A stretch of 64,000 nucleotides of DNA from Gemmatimonadota bacterium (GCA_016194585.1 JACQBG010000026.1:62001-126000); one strand, 5' to 3'. Numbered from the stretch's first letter, positions 20,092-29,610 are shown. A program made the numbers and translations. The notes: a model not told the origin generated them from the sequence alone.

Positions 20092-20180
20092 GTCCGCTGG
20101 CCGGGCGGTCCCGGCTCGCGTTCACGTGCAAAGCTGCAGACTTCCATCGGCTTATCGTCGCCATCACACTGGAGTTCGCC

Positions 20181-21440
20181 ATGTCCGACGACTCGACGTC
20201 CCGCCGCGACTTTCTCTCCGCGGTCGGCGCAGTGAGCGCCGCCGCGATCGTTCCGCGTTCCGCGTTTGCGGTGCGTGCGTCCGAGGCACGCACGTCGACT
20301 GGCGAGCCAGCGCCACGAGGACTCGCGCCATCGGCCGACGATTTCGCGTTCGAGCCAGGGCTCGTCTACCTGCAGACGGGATCGCTCGGACCGACACCAC
20401 GGCCGGTCATGGAACGTGCAACGACCGCGTGGAAGGAGCTCCAGCGGAATCCCGCGGGCTACGGATACGGTGCGCACGAGCAGGCGATGGAGGGAGTGCG
20501 CGCGAAGGCGGCCGCGTTCATCGGCTGCGCGACGGACGAACTCGTCCTCACCACGTGCACCACGGCGGGGATGAATTGGATCGCGCAGGGGCTCACCTGG
20601 GCGGCGGGCGACCGAGTGCTCACGACCGACCAGGAGCACCCCGGGGGACGCGTCTGCTGGGACTACGTCGCACGGCGTCACGGTGTCGCGCTCGACGTCG
20701 TCGCGATCCCGCCGGGAGAGAACGACGCGCAGGCGATCGTCGACCGCTTCGCCAAGGCGATCACGCCGCGCACGCGCGTGCTGTCGTTCTCCCACCTGTT
20801 GAGTTCGACGGGGCTCCGCATGCCGGTGGCGGAGCTCTCGGCGCTCGCGCGGCGACGCGGCTGCCTTGCCGTCGTCGACGGTGCGCAGGCGACCGGAGGC
20901 ATCGCGGTGGACGTGAAGGCACTCGGCTGCCATGCCTACGCGACGAGTGGGCACAAATGGTTGATGGCGCCGCCCGGGACGGGACTGCTCTATCTGAGCG
21001 AAGAGCTGGGGAAGACGATCGACCCGATCCCGCTCGAGAGCGGACGCGCGGCCTACACAGCCTCGTCGGGGGTGTGCAGCATCCCGAGCGTGCTCGGGCT
21101 CGGCGCGGCGGTCGATTACATCTCGGCGATCGGCATCGCGAAGGTCGAGGCGCACAATCTCGCGCTCGGCCGGCGATTGTTCGAGGCGCTGCGCGGCGTG
21201 CCGAAGGTGCGCGTAGTCAGCGCCGCGCCGGGTCCGCTGGCCTCGCCGCTGCTCACCTTCGAACTTCCGGCCGCGGTGAAGAGTGGGGAGTTCCACGCGA
21301 CGCTGCTGCAGAAGCACCACATCGAGGTGAAGGTGGTGCCGGGGAATTGGCTGAATGGCAATCGCATCTCCACTCACCTGTTCAACACGGAGCACGACGT
21401 GGACGCGCTGGTGGAGGCGTTGCGTTCCGAGCTGGCGTGA
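20181..21440 (+). CDS. aminotransferase class V (isopenicillin-N-epimerase-like), Tat-type signal
   Basis: STSRRDFLSAVGAVSAAAIVP; VDGAQATGGIAVDVKALGCHAYATSGHKWLMAPPGTG PLP-lysine region. Confidence 0.85.
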   Translation: MSDDSTSRRDFLSAVGAVSAAAIVPRSAFAVRASEARTSTGEPAPRGLAPSADDFAFEPGLVYLQTGSLGPTPRPVMERATTAWKELQRNPAGYGYGAHEQAMEGVRAKAAAFIGCATDELVLTTCTTAGMNWIAQGLTWAAGDRVLTTDQEHPGGRVCWDYVARRHGVALDVVAIPPGENDAQAIVDRFAKAITPRTRVLSFSHLLSSTGLRMPVAELSALARRRGCLAVVDGAQATGGIAVDVKALGCHAYATSGHKWLMAPPGTGLLYLSEELGKTIDPIPLESGRAAYTASSGVCSIPSVLGLGAAVDYISAIGIAKVEAHNLALGRRLFEALRGVPKVRVVSAAPGPLASPLLTFELPAAVKSGEFHATLLQKHHIEVKVVPGNWLNGNRISTHLFNTEHDVDALVEALRSELA

Positions 21441-21564
21441 CGCCGCCGGACTCCGCGAGACCGGTGCGAGGGGCGCTGATTCGCGCCGGTGCCGCTCGCG
21501 GGGTACCTTAGAGCATCGCCTGGTCACGCGACCGGGCTCCCGCCACTCCTCACCCCCTGTGACC

Positions 21565-21972
21565 ATGCGACACGCACTCATGTACGTCGGCGGCTTCGAG
21601 CGCAACTTCCGGAACCTCACGACGTCGAGCACGTCGTTCGAGGGCACGGACGGCCAGGCGCACCCGTACCCCGAGTGGCCCTCGAGCGTCGACGGGTTGC
21701 GCATCAGTTACATGGAGAAGCACGGCAAGAAGTTCTGCGCCGTGCGCGTGGCCGACGGCAAGAACGACGTCGTCCTGAAGAACGAGATGGTGATGGTGCC
21801 GGGCGAGCATTTCGGATTCGGCACGCACCTGAGTGGCGAGCCGACGGCGATCGACGACAGCGTGGCGATCATGAAGATGCTCGAGGACATCATCAAGAAG
21901 AACATCGACGCGAGTGACGAGCTGATGCTGATCCGCACGCGGCTCAAGGAAGCGATGGGCGGCAAGCACTAG
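21565..21972 (+). CDS. hypothetical protein
   Basis: ATG 21565, 135 aa, followed directly by a strong terminator hairpin; family not recognised. Confidence 0.6.
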   Translation: MRHALMYVGGFERNFRNLTTSSTSFEGTDGQAHPYPEWPSSVDGLRISYMEKHGKKFCAVRVADGKNDVVLKNEMVMVPGEHFGFGTHLSGEPTAIDDSVAIMKMLEDIIKKNIDASDELMLIRTRLKEAMGGKH

Positions 21973-21988
21973 CGGCGATTGCGAAACG

Positions 21989-22030
21989 ACCGCGCCCGCA
22001 CGCCGGATCACTCCGGCGTGCGGGCGCGGT
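21989..22030. terminator. bidirectional hairpin between convergent genes
   Basis: Perfect 19-bp arms ACCGCGCCCGCACGCCGGA/TCCGGCGTGCGGGCGCGGT, loop TCAC. Confidence 0.75.
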
Positions 22031-22045
22031 GCGTTCGGGCTTCGC

Positions 22046-23830
22046 TTAGAGACGCGGCTTCGTCTTGCGCGGCACCTTGCCGCAGTTCGCCGGCCAGCCC
22101 TCCGGCCACGTCCCCGGCGATCTCGTGCGCGAGATGAACGCCGGGTCCTCGGACGCCTCGTACGCGAGCATCGCGGCGAGCGTCGCGTTGTGCTTGAGGT
22201 CGTCGAAGACGATCTTGTCGTACGTGTCGCGGTTGGTGTGCCACGTGTACGTGCCGTAGTTCCACCCGATCGCGCCCATGCCGATGGAGGGCGTGCCGAA
22301 GCAGGCGAACACGGCGCCATCGGTGCCGCCGGGATTGCCGGTGGGCACGTCGTTGAAGCTCCAGCTCACGACGTTCGGGCTCATGCTGTCGGTGTAGAAC
22401 GCCGGCAACTTCTCGTACCACGACTTGAGGTGCGGGCCGATGTCGGTCAGTCCCGACGACGAGAGCGAGGTCACGCGCCCGGTCCCGTTGTCCTGATTGA
22501 ACAGCGCCTGCAGTCCCTTCATGACCTCGGGGTGGTCCTCGGTGAACGCCGTCGAGCCGTTGAGTCCCTGCTCCTCGCTCGCCCAGTGGCCGACGAGGAT
22601 GGTGAGCTTCGGCTTCGGATACGCCGTCTTGAGGATGCGCATCGCCTCCATCGCCATGAGCGTGCCGGTGCCGTTGTCGGTCGCGCCGGAGCCGCCGTCC
22701 CACGAGTCGAAGTGCGCCGAGAGCATCACGTACTCGTCGGGCTTCTCGGTGCCCTTGATCATGCCGATCGTGTTGAACGCGGGCCGCTCGCCGAGCTGCT
22801 GCGCATCGAGGTCGAGCTTCACGACGGGCTTCTGGTCGTTCTCGGCGAGGCGATAGACGAGGCCGTAATCCTCGCAGGTGAGCGTCACGGCGGGGGCGAC
22901 CTTGTTGTAGGTCTCGAAGATCTCGATCACGCCCCAGCCACCGGCGCCCTGCGGGCCGGCGGCGAAGCCGCCGAGGCGTCCCTGCGCGGCCGCCGGATTG
23001 CTCTCGGCGGGGCCACCGCCGCGCATGGAGCCAGGGCCGGGGGGGCCGCCGCGACCGCCACGTCCGCCGCGGCCGCCGTTGCCCGCCGCCGCGAACGGAT
23101 TCGCGAAGCCGCTCAGCTTGTTGCGCGACGAGATCATCCCGGCGACGCCGGCCTTCTCGAGCCGCATGCCGAGCGTGCCCGTGCCGAGGGCGAGGGAGTA
23201 TCCCGTGCCGCGATAGAGCTTGGTGCTGTCGGGGCGTCCGTCGGGACCCGTCATGACGGCCCAGTCGCGCTGGAGAAGTGCGATGGTCGAGTCCATGCGC
23301 GCCCTCGACTCCGGCGTCGCGAACTTGATCCAATCCTCGGAGGGGCGGCAGGTGGGATACGCCGGCGAGAGGAGGACGATCTTCCCCTTCGCCTTCGGCA
23401 GCCACTTCACGAATTCCGTGCTGTCCTTGAACTTCGGCAGGATGATGGCTTCCGCTCGCACGGGCGCGCCCTTGGTGCCCGGGCTCCAGGCGAGCATCGT
23501 CCCCTCGAGCGAGCGGACGCGCGGCTGCACGAGGTCGATGTGCGAGACGCCGCGCCGCCAGCCGCGCCAGGTGCCGTAGTTCTCGCGCCTGGCGTCGATC
23601 CCCCACGACTTGTACGTCTTGATCACCCAGTCGCTCGCGGCGGTGATCCCGGGGGCGCCGGTGAGTCGCGGTCCGAGGGAGTCGAGGAGGGTCTGGGCGA
23701 GGGACTGGACGTGGGAGCTGTCCATGCCGAGGCGCCAGATGCGCTGGATGTTCGGGTCGCTCTGGGCGGGGAGCGTGGCCGCGCCAAGGAGCGAGGCGGC
23801 GGCGACGGTGATCGTGCGGAGTCTGGTCAT
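22046..23830 (-). CDS. M28 family metallopeptidase, secreted
   Basis: VMLSAHFDSWDGGSGATDNGTGTLMAMEAMRIL; ASEEQGLNGS; signal peptide. Confidence 0.9.
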   Translation of the reverse strand: MTRLRTITVAAASLLGAATLPAQSDPNIQRIWRLGMDSSHVQSLAQTLLDSLGPRLTGAPGITAASDWVIKTYKSWGIDARRENYGTWRGWRRGVSHIDLVQPRVRSLEGTMLAWSPGTKGAPVRAEAIILPKFKDSTEFVKWLPKAKGKIVLLSPAYPTCRPSEDWIKFATPESRARMDSTIALLQRDWAVMTGPDGRPDSTKLYRGTGYSLALGTGTLGMRLEKAGVAGMISSRNKLSGFANPFAAAGNGGRGGRGGRGGPPGPGSMRGGGPAESNPAAAQGRLGGFAAGPQGAGGWGVIEIFETYNKVAPAVTLTCEDYGLVYRLAENDQKPVVKLDLDAQQLGERPAFNTIGMIKGTEKPDEYVMLSAHFDSWDGGSGATDNGTGTLMAMEAMRILKTAYPKPKLTILVGHWASEEQGLNGSTAFTEDHPEVMKGLQALFNQDNGTGRVTSLSSSGLTDIGPHLKSWYEKLPAFYTDSMSPNVVSWSFNDVPTGNPGGTDGAVFACFGTPSIGMGAIGWNYGTYTWHTNRDTYDKIVFDDLKHNATLAAMLAYEASEDPAFISRTRSPGTWPEGWPANCGKVPRKTKPRL

Positions 23831-23893
23831 GGGCTCGAATGCGAAGGGCGTGGGCTTGCCGCGAACGTGCCGTCTTACCTATGGTGTGAAGCT

Positions 23894-25138
23894 ATGCAGC
23901 CGACCGAAGGCCGCCACTCGGCGAAGGCCTCCACCACCGATACGCGGTGGGGGGTACTTCTGCTCATCGCGCTGACCGTGCTGATGGACGGCTTCGACGT
24001 GCAGGCCATGGGCTACGTGGCGCCGGCGATCGTGAAGGAGTGGGGGGTGAGCCGCGACGTGCTCGGCCCAGTGTTCGGGGCCGGGTTGTTCGGCATGCTC
24101 GTCGGGTCGCTCACGCTGAGCGTGCTCGCCGACCGCATGGGCCGGCGGCCGGTGCTGATCGGCGCCACGCTCTTCTTCGCCGCGTGCATGCTGGCGACGA
24201 CACGCGTGACGACGGTGGAAGAGCTCCAGGCGTTGCGCTTCGTCACCGGGCTCGGACTGGGCGCCATCATGCCGAACGCGATGTCGCTCGCGGGAGAGTC
24301 GAGCCCGGCCGGGAAGCGCGTGACGCTGATGATGCTCGTCTCGTGCGGCTTCACGGCGGGCGCGGTGGTGGGTGGACTCGTGTCGGCCGCGTTGATCCCG
24401 GCGTACGGCTGGCAGGCGGTGTTCTGGGTGGGCGGCGCGGTACCCATCGTGCTGGCGGTGCTGATGATCGCCCTGCTTCCCGAGTCGGGGGAGTTCACGG
24501 CGGCGCGGCGTGCACAGGGTGCCGCCGTGCCGGTGACGGCGCTGTTCGGCGACGGACGTGCGACGGTGACGCTGCTGTTGTGGGCGATCAACTTCCTGAA
24601 CCTGATCAATCTCTATTTCCTCTCGAACTGGCTCCCCACGATCGCGGCGAGTGCTGGGATGGGCACGTCACGCGCCGTGCTGCTCGGCACGGCACTGCAG
24701 GTCGGCGGGGTGGCCGGCACCCTCGTGATGGGGCCGGTGATCACGCGCGCGGGCTTCCGCGCCGTGCTCGTGACCGCTTTCGTCGTCGCGGCAGTGGCGA
24801 TCGCGACGATCGGGCGCAACGGCATTCCGGCGCCGCTGCTCTTCGCCGCCGTGGCGGTGACCGGGTTCTGCGTCATCGGCGGACAGCCGGCGGTGAACGC
24901 GCGCGCGGCGACGTACTACCCGACGGCGCTGCGCTCGACCGGGGTGGGGTGGAGCCTCGGTGTGGGGCGCGTGGGATCGATCGTCGGTCCCGTGCTGGGG
25001 GGCGAGCTGATCCGCCGGCAGTGGACGAACGAGCAGTTGTTCCTCGCTGTCGCCGTGCCCGCCGCCGCGGCGGCGGTGTTGATGTCGATGGTGCGTGACG
25101 ACGGAACGCGTCGCGCCGACGAACCCGTGCCGGAGTGA
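23894..25138 (+). CDS. MFS transporter (aromatic acid:H+ symporter-like)
   Basis: LLLIALTVLMDGFDVQAMGYVAPAI; LADRMGRRPVL; multiple TM segments. Confidence 0.88.
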   Translation: MQPTEGRHSAKASTTDTRWGVLLLIALTVLMDGFDVQAMGYVAPAIVKEWGVSRDVLGPVFGAGLFGMLVGSLTLSVLADRMGRRPVLIGATLFFAACMLATTRVTTVEELQALRFVTGLGLGAIMPNAMSLAGESSPAGKRVTLMMLVSCGFTAGAVVGGLVSAALIPAYGWQAVFWVGGAVPIVLAVLMIALLPESGEFTAARRAQGAAVPVTALFGDGRATVTLLLWAINFLNLINLYFLSNWLPTIAASAGMGTSRAVLLGTALQVGGVAGTLVMGPVITRAGFRAVLVTAFVVAAVAIATIGRNGIPAPLLFAAVAVTGFCVIGGQPAVNARAATYYPTALRSTGVGWSLGVGRVGSIVGPVLGGELIRRQWTNEQLFLAVAVPAAAAAVLMSMVRDDGTRRADEPVPE

Positions 25139-25141
25139 ACG

Positions 25142-25813
25142 ATGGCGAGAGACGACGTGCCGCACCTCATCGACTGCAGTCACACCGTCGAGCACGGGAT
25201 GGTGACGTACAAGGGGCTCCCGGCTCCGATCATCTGCGACTACCTGAGCCGCGAGGCGTCACGCGCGCGGTATGCCAGCGGCACGGAATTCCAGATCGGC
25301 AAGATCGAGATGGTGGCGAACACCGGGACGTACGTCGACAGCCCGTTCCATCGATATGCGGACGGGAAGGACCTGTCGGAGCTGCCGCTCGAGTCGCTGG
25401 CCAACCTCGATTGCCTCATCGCGCGCGTCCCGGCCGGCGCCGGGCGGGAGATCGATCGGCTCCCGTTCACCGAGGATCAGGTGCGCGGCCGCGCCGTGCT
25501 CGTGCAGACCGGATGGGACCGGCACTGGCGTACCGACGCGTACTTCGAAGGGCATCCGCATCTCACGGGCGAACTCGCGGAGTGGCTCGTGCGAGCGGGG
25601 GTGGCGCTCGTCGGCATCGACTCGTTCAACATCGACTGCACCGATACGGGCGACCGGCCGGTGCACAGCGTGCTGCTCAAGCACGACATCCCGATCGCCG
25701 AGCACCTGTGCGGACTCGCGGCGGCGCCGGAGCGAGGCGGACGGTTCTTCGCGGTGCCGGTGAAGGTGAAGGGGTTCGGGACGTTCCCGGTGCGGGCGTT
25801 CGTGATGGCGTGA
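25142..25813 (+). CDS. cyclase family protein (kynurenine formamidase-like)
   Basis: DCSHTVEHGMVTYKGLPAP; NTGTYVDSPFHRYADG; GIDSFNIDC. Confidence 0.85.
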   Translation: MARDDVPHLIDCSHTVEHGMVTYKGLPAPIICDYLSREASRARYASGTEFQIGKIEMVANTGTYVDSPFHRYADGKDLSELPLESLANLDCLIARVPAGAGREIDRLPFTEDQVRGRAVLVQTGWDRHWRTDAYFEGHPHLTGELAEWLVRAGVALVGIDSFNIDCTDTGDRPVHSVLLKHDIPIAEHLCGLAAAPERGGRFFAVPVKVKGFGTFPVRAFVMA

Positions 25814-25844
25814 CGACGCGCGGCCGGACTGCGCGTCGTCACGC
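25808..25844. terminator. hairpin between convergent genes that includes the stop codon of the cyclase gene
   Basis: Perfect 14-bp arms GCGTGACGACGCGC/GCGCGTCGTCACGC, 9-nt loop. Confidence 0.65.
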
Positions 25845-25855
25845 ACGGGCGCAGC

Positions 25856-26452
25856 CTACTTGCCGGCTCCGCCTCCCCTCGCCGGCCGCGGCAGCGCCGA
25901 CGGTGGGAGGATGTTGTTCAACCGCATGTAGTTCGCGATCTGGCTGTAATGATCGGCCAGGTCGAGCGCGTGGCCGAGCACCATGGCGGCGCGGGTCACT
26001 TTGCGCGTGTTGCCGCCGAAGGTGAGCGACACCTCGTCGGCCAGCTTCGCGTCGTCGAGCTGGGCGAACGCGCTCTCGCAGAACGCCAGCGATGCCTTGA
26101 GCTTCGCCACCAGCGTGTCCTTCGGCCACTTCGCCTTCACCGAGTCGGGGGTCGTGCCGTCCTTCGCGGGGACGGTCGCCTTCATGGCGCCGAACTGGTC
26201 GCAGAAGAGATAGTTGTCGCTCGCGAGATGCTGGGCGATGTAGCCGATGCTGAGTTGGGCCGGCGTCGGCTTGTAGCCGTACTTGCTCTCGGGGATCGAA
26301 TCGAAGGCGATCGCGACGTTGCGCTGCAGTCCCATCGTGCGGCCGCGGAACGCGGTCGTGATGGGGTTCGCCGCCGGAGCGGCGGGCGCGGCCTGGGCGG
26401 CCAGCGCCGCCGGCAGCGCCAGACTGAGCATCAGTGCGAGGGAACGTCTCAT
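25856..26452 (-). CDS. DinB family protein, secreted
   Basis: Signal peptide; LSIGYIAQHLASDNYLFC; LGHALDLADHYSQIANYMRLNNILPPSA. Confidence 0.75.
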   Translation of the reverse strand: MRRSLALMLSLALPAALAAQAAPAAPAANPITTAFRGRTMGLQRNVAIAFDSIPESKYGYKPTPAQLSIGYIAQHLASDNYLFCDQFGAMKATVPAKDGTTPDSVKAKWPKDTLVAKLKASLAFCESAFAQLDDAKLADEVSLTFGGNTRKVTRAAMVLGHALDLADHYSQIANYMRLNNILPPSALPRPARGGGAGK

Positions 26453-26476
26453 GTGTGCCTCATGGAAAGGGGGGAC

Positions 26477-27262
26477 CTACGGCTTGGGCGCGAGCCGCTG
26501 CAACATGCCTTGCAGCTGCGGATTGTTCGGCTGCAACTCGACGGCCTTCTTGAGGGCCGCGACCGCCGCGGCCGTGTCGCCGCCGGCGAGCGAGATCTGC
26601 GCCATCGTCTGATACGTGGGGGCCGACTTGTCGTAGAACTCGAGGTTCAGCTTCAGCAGCGCGAGCGCGGCGGGGCGCTGGTTGGCCTGCGCGAGTTCCA
26701 TCGCCGCGCGGGGGAGCGAGAACTCGCCGAAATCGTAGGCGCCCGTGCCGTAGTACTTGGTGCGCAGGTCGCGATAGAGCGCGGTCGCCGAATCGGCGCC
26801 CTTCGCGTCGACGGCGTTGGCGAGCGCGGCGCGCAAGGTCTGCGGGCGCACGAGTCCGTGATGGCAGGTCTCGCACGACACGCGGTTGCGCTCCGTGATG
26901 GTGCGCCCGGTGAGCGGCAGGTACTTGCCGTTGATGTCCATCACCATCTTGAGCATCTCGCGCGCGATCTTCTTCTCGTCCTTGGTGTCGGCGGCGAAAT
27001 CGAGTGGCGGGCCGCCGCGCCCGCCTCCGGGCGCGCCGGCCGCGGGCGCTCCTTCGGCGGCGGCGTGGCAGTGCTCGCAGCGCACGCCGAGCGCGGCCGT
27101 GAAGTTCTGCATCAGCGCCACCACCTGGGGGCGCGGCGTGTCCTTGGGCAGCACCTGCAGGTTCTTCGGGGGCTCCATGCCGCGGCCGCCCTGGGCGGCG
27201 AGCAACGCGGGCACGGCGATGCCCGAGAGGGCGGCGAGCGAGATCGTGCGGAGCAGGGTCAT
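26477..27262 (-). CDS. di-haem c-type cytochrome (CytoC_RC-like) with C-terminal TPR-like segment
   Basis: CEHCH and CETCH; KNLQVLPKDTPRPQVVALMQNFTAALGV; C-terminal helical repeats. Confidence 0.75.
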   Translation of the reverse strand: MTLLRTISLAALSGIAVPALLAAQGGRGMEPPKNLQVLPKDTPRPQVVALMQNFTAALGVRCEHCHAAAEGAPAAGAPGGGRGGPPLDFAADTKDEKKIAREMLKMVMDINGKYLPLTGRTITERNRVSCETCHHGLVRPQTLRAALANAVDAKGADSATALYRDLRTKYYGTGAYDFGEFSLPRAAMELAQANQRPAALALLKLNLEFYDKSAPTYQTMAQISLAGGDTAAAVAALKKAVELQPNNPQLQGMLQRLAPKP

Positions 27263-27442
27263 GGGTGCTGGACCGTTGAGGGGGAATCCGGGCGGATCGT
27301 GACACATACAACGTGCCGATGGGCAAATATGTTCGAAGCCGGCCCCGGCCGCCTCTCCCGTGCGGTGGGTGGTGCGCCGCGCGCGGGACTGGCGCGAGGC
27401 GGGCTTCGCGCCGATGATACCGGATCCACCGGAGGTATCACC

Positions 27443-27955
27443 ATGCGCGCGTTACGCCATTCCCTGATCACCTGTTCGGCCGCCCTGCTCGTCCTGTTCG
27501 CGGCGAGTCCCCGCCTGGTCGCCGCGCAGGGCCGCTCGGCGGAGGCGAAGAGCGACGCGGCCGCGATCCGGGCGGCCCGGCTCGCGCAGAACGCGGCGAT
27601 CGTCGCGAACAACCTGGATCAGATCGCCTCCTACTGGACCGACGACGTCACGATCACACGGGGACTTGGCGCGATCGTGCAGGGACGAGCAGCGTACCGA
27701 CAGCTCTTCGTGGGCGACACCATCACCTACGAACGCACGCCCGCACGGGTCGTCGTCAGTACGGCATGGCCGCTGGCCTTCGAGACCGGGACGTGGACCG
27801 GCCGCCCCGCCAACGGCGGCAAGCCGGTCATCCGCGGCAGCTACTCGGCGCAGTGGCTCAAGCGCGATGGCCGGTGGCTGATCCACTCCGAGGTGTTCGT
27901 CGCACTCGGCTGCGCGGGCGCCGGCTGCGCGTGGCCGACCACGTTCCCGAAGTAG
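27443..27955 (+). CDS. SnoaL/NTF2-like (DUF4440-type) secreted protein
   Basis: AARLAQNAAIVANNLDQIASYWTDDVTITRGLGAIVQGRAAYRQLF; WLIHSEVFVAL. Confidence 0.75.
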   Translation: MRALRHSLITCSAALLVLFAASPRLVAAQGRSAEAKSDAAAIRAARLAQNAAIVANNLDQIASYWTDDVTITRGLGAIVQGRAAYRQLFVGDTITYERTPARVVVSTAWPLAFETGTWTGRPANGGKPVIRGSYSAQWLKRDGRWLIHSEVFVALGCAGAGCAWPTTFPK

Positions 27956-28000
27956 CGTCGCACGAGTGGAATGGCGCGGCACACGGACCGGAGGCACACG

Positions 28001-28762
28001 ATGCTGAGAGAAGCGATCCCGGTGCTGCACGTCTCGAGTTCCGTCGCGGCCGAGGAATTCTATTGCGACCGGCTCGGGTTCGAGCGGCTGTTCGCGTACC
28101 GCCCGATCGCCGGAGATCCGGACCCCTGCTACCTGGGCGTGGCACGGGATGGAGCGGTGCTGCATCTCTCGTCGTTCGGCGGTGACGGCGTCGCAGGGAA
28201 CGTGGTGTTCGTACGCGTCGACGACGTCGATGCACTGCACGCGGAGCTGGTCGCGGCGGGCGTCGCCATCGACACGCCGCCCGTGGACCAGTCGTGGGGC
28301 AACCGCGAGATGTACGTGCGTGACGCCGACCGGAACAGCATCCGCTTCACGCGTCCGTCGGATGACGAGCCCTTGCGGCGGCTCCGCTTCCGCGTAGTCG
28401 CCGGAGAGTGGGCGGTGGTCCGCCTCGGCGCGGACGACGCCGTGCCGACATGGGCGCTCGCCGGCGACCGGTTCTGCTCGGTCACGCGCACCGACGACGA
28501 ACTCTCCGTGGTCTGTCCCGCGGCGGTGGTGCCGGCGGACGCACGCGCCGAACGCGGATGGGCCGCGATCGCGCTCGCCGGCCCGTTCCCGTTCGAGATG
28601 GTCGGCGTGCTCGCGTCGTGCGCGCAGCCGCTCGCCGAGGTGGGGGTGAGCATCTTCGTGTCGAGCACGTTCGACACGGACTGGCTGCTCGTGAAGCACG
28701 CGCAGCTCGACGCGGCGGTGGTGGCGCTCACGCGCGCCGGGCACGAGCCGGTGGCGGACTAG
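28001..28762 (+). CDS. fusion of VOC/glyoxalase domain and CASTOR-type ACT domain
   Basis: N-terminal AIPVLHVSSSVAAEEFYCDRLGF...MYVRDADRNSIRF; C-terminal VVAGEWAVVRLGADDAVPTWA...GVSIFVSSTFDTDWLLVK. Confidence 0.75.
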   Translation: MLREAIPVLHVSSSVAAEEFYCDRLGFERLFAYRPIAGDPDPCYLGVARDGAVLHLSSFGGDGVAGNVVFVRVDDVDALHAELVAAGVAIDTPPVDQSWGNREMYVRDADRNSIRFTRPSDDEPLRRLRFRVVAGEWAVVRLGADDAVPTWALAGDRFCSVTRTDDELSVVCPAAVVPADARAERGWAAIALAGPFPFEMVGVLASCAQPLAEVGVSIFVSSTFDTDWLLVKHAQLDAAVVALTRAGHEPVAD

Positions 28763-28795
28763 CGCCGCCGCCGCCGACCGCCTAAATCGCTTCCC

Positions 28796-29080
28796 ATGCC
28801 GATCACCCGTCTCAACGAGTTCCACGCACACCCCGGGAAGGAGGCGGAGCTGCGCGCCTTCCTGCAGTCGATCATCGTGCTGATCGAGGATGCGCCGGGA
28901 TGCGTCTCGGTCACGTTGCTTGCCGGCCACGACGACCCGACGCGGTTCGCCATCGTCGAGGAGTGGATCGACGTCGCGGCGCATCAAGCGGCGGCGGGGC
29001 GCATCCCGCCGGAGTTGCTCGCCGAGTTCCGTCCGCTCGTCGCCGAGCCGCCGAAGGGTGCGTACTACCAGGCGATCTGA
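28796..29080 (+). CDS. antibiotic biosynthesis monooxygenase-like (ABM) protein
   Basis: EFHAHPGKEAELRAFLQSI; WIDVAAHQAAAGR. Confidence 0.7.
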   Translation: MPITRLNEFHAHPGKEAELRAFLQSIIVLIEDAPGCVSVTLLAGHDDPTRFAIVEEWIDVAAHQAAAGRIPPELLAEFRPLVAEPPKGAYYQAI

Positions 29081-29094
29081 GCCGCCGTCCCGCC

Positions 29095-29610
29095 TCAGTC
29101 GCGGTAAAAGGTCACCACGGTCTCGTCGAACAGGCGCCGCTCCGTGCCCTTCGGCAGTTCGTGCGTGAGGGCGTGCTCCACGACCAGCACCCGCGAGAAC
29201 CGCCGGTCGCGCCAGCTCGCGATCACGTGGTCGAGCATCCGTGAGCAATAAGGCGGGTCGGCGAAGGCGATGTCGTACCGTCCGGGCTCCAGCGTCGCGG
29301 CGAAGGGCACGGCGTCCTTCTTGAACACGCGCGTCTTCTCCTTCAGCCGGAAGAGCCCGATGTTCGCCTTGAGCGCGTGGAGGCTCGACGGCCGCGTCTC
29401 GACGAAGTCGCACGTGCGCGCGCCGCGCGAGATGGCCTCGATGCCGAGCGCGCCGGTGCCCGCGAAGAGGTCGATGACGCGCGCGTCCTTCACGTCGCCG
29501 GCCACGAGGTCGAGCATCGCCGCCCGCACATGCTCGGCCGTGGGGCGCACGCGGAAATCCTTGGGCGAGGTGAGGTCGCGCCCCGCGAACTTGCCGCCGA
29601 CGATCCTCAC
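29095..29610 (-). CDS. rsmD: 16S rRNA (guanine(966)-N(2))-methyltransferase RsmD
   Basis: VRIVGGKFAGRDL; RPTAEHVRAAMLDLV; VIDLFAGTGALGIEAISRGA; DIAFADPPY. Confidence 0.92.
   Translation of the reverse strand: MRIVGGKFAGRDLTSPKDFRVRPTAEHVRAAMLDLVAGDVKDARVIDLFAGTGALGIEAISRGARTCDFVETRPSSLHALKANIGLFRLKEKTRVFKKDAVPFAATLEPGRYDIAFADPPYCSRMLDHVIASWRDRRFSRVLVVEHALTHELPKGTERRLFDETVVTFYRD

Noticed and set aside
20181-21440. Beta-lactam or other biosynthetic gene cluster suggested by the isopenicillin-N-epimerase-like gene
   Set aside because: No synthase, NRPS or PKS genes nearby; class V aminotransferases of this type are common outside such clusters.
22190-23880. Long plus-strand ORF extension upstream of the MFS gene (ORF track 22190-25138)
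   Set aside because: Opposite strand is a clear M28 peptidase; the extension is Arg/Ala/Val-rich shadow sequence typical of high-GC DNA. Only 23894-25138 is supported.
26477-27262. Evidence of phototrophy from a reaction-centre-type cytochrome
   Set aside because: CytoC_RC-like domains occur widely in non-phototrophs, and no puf, bch or crt genes are present in the window.
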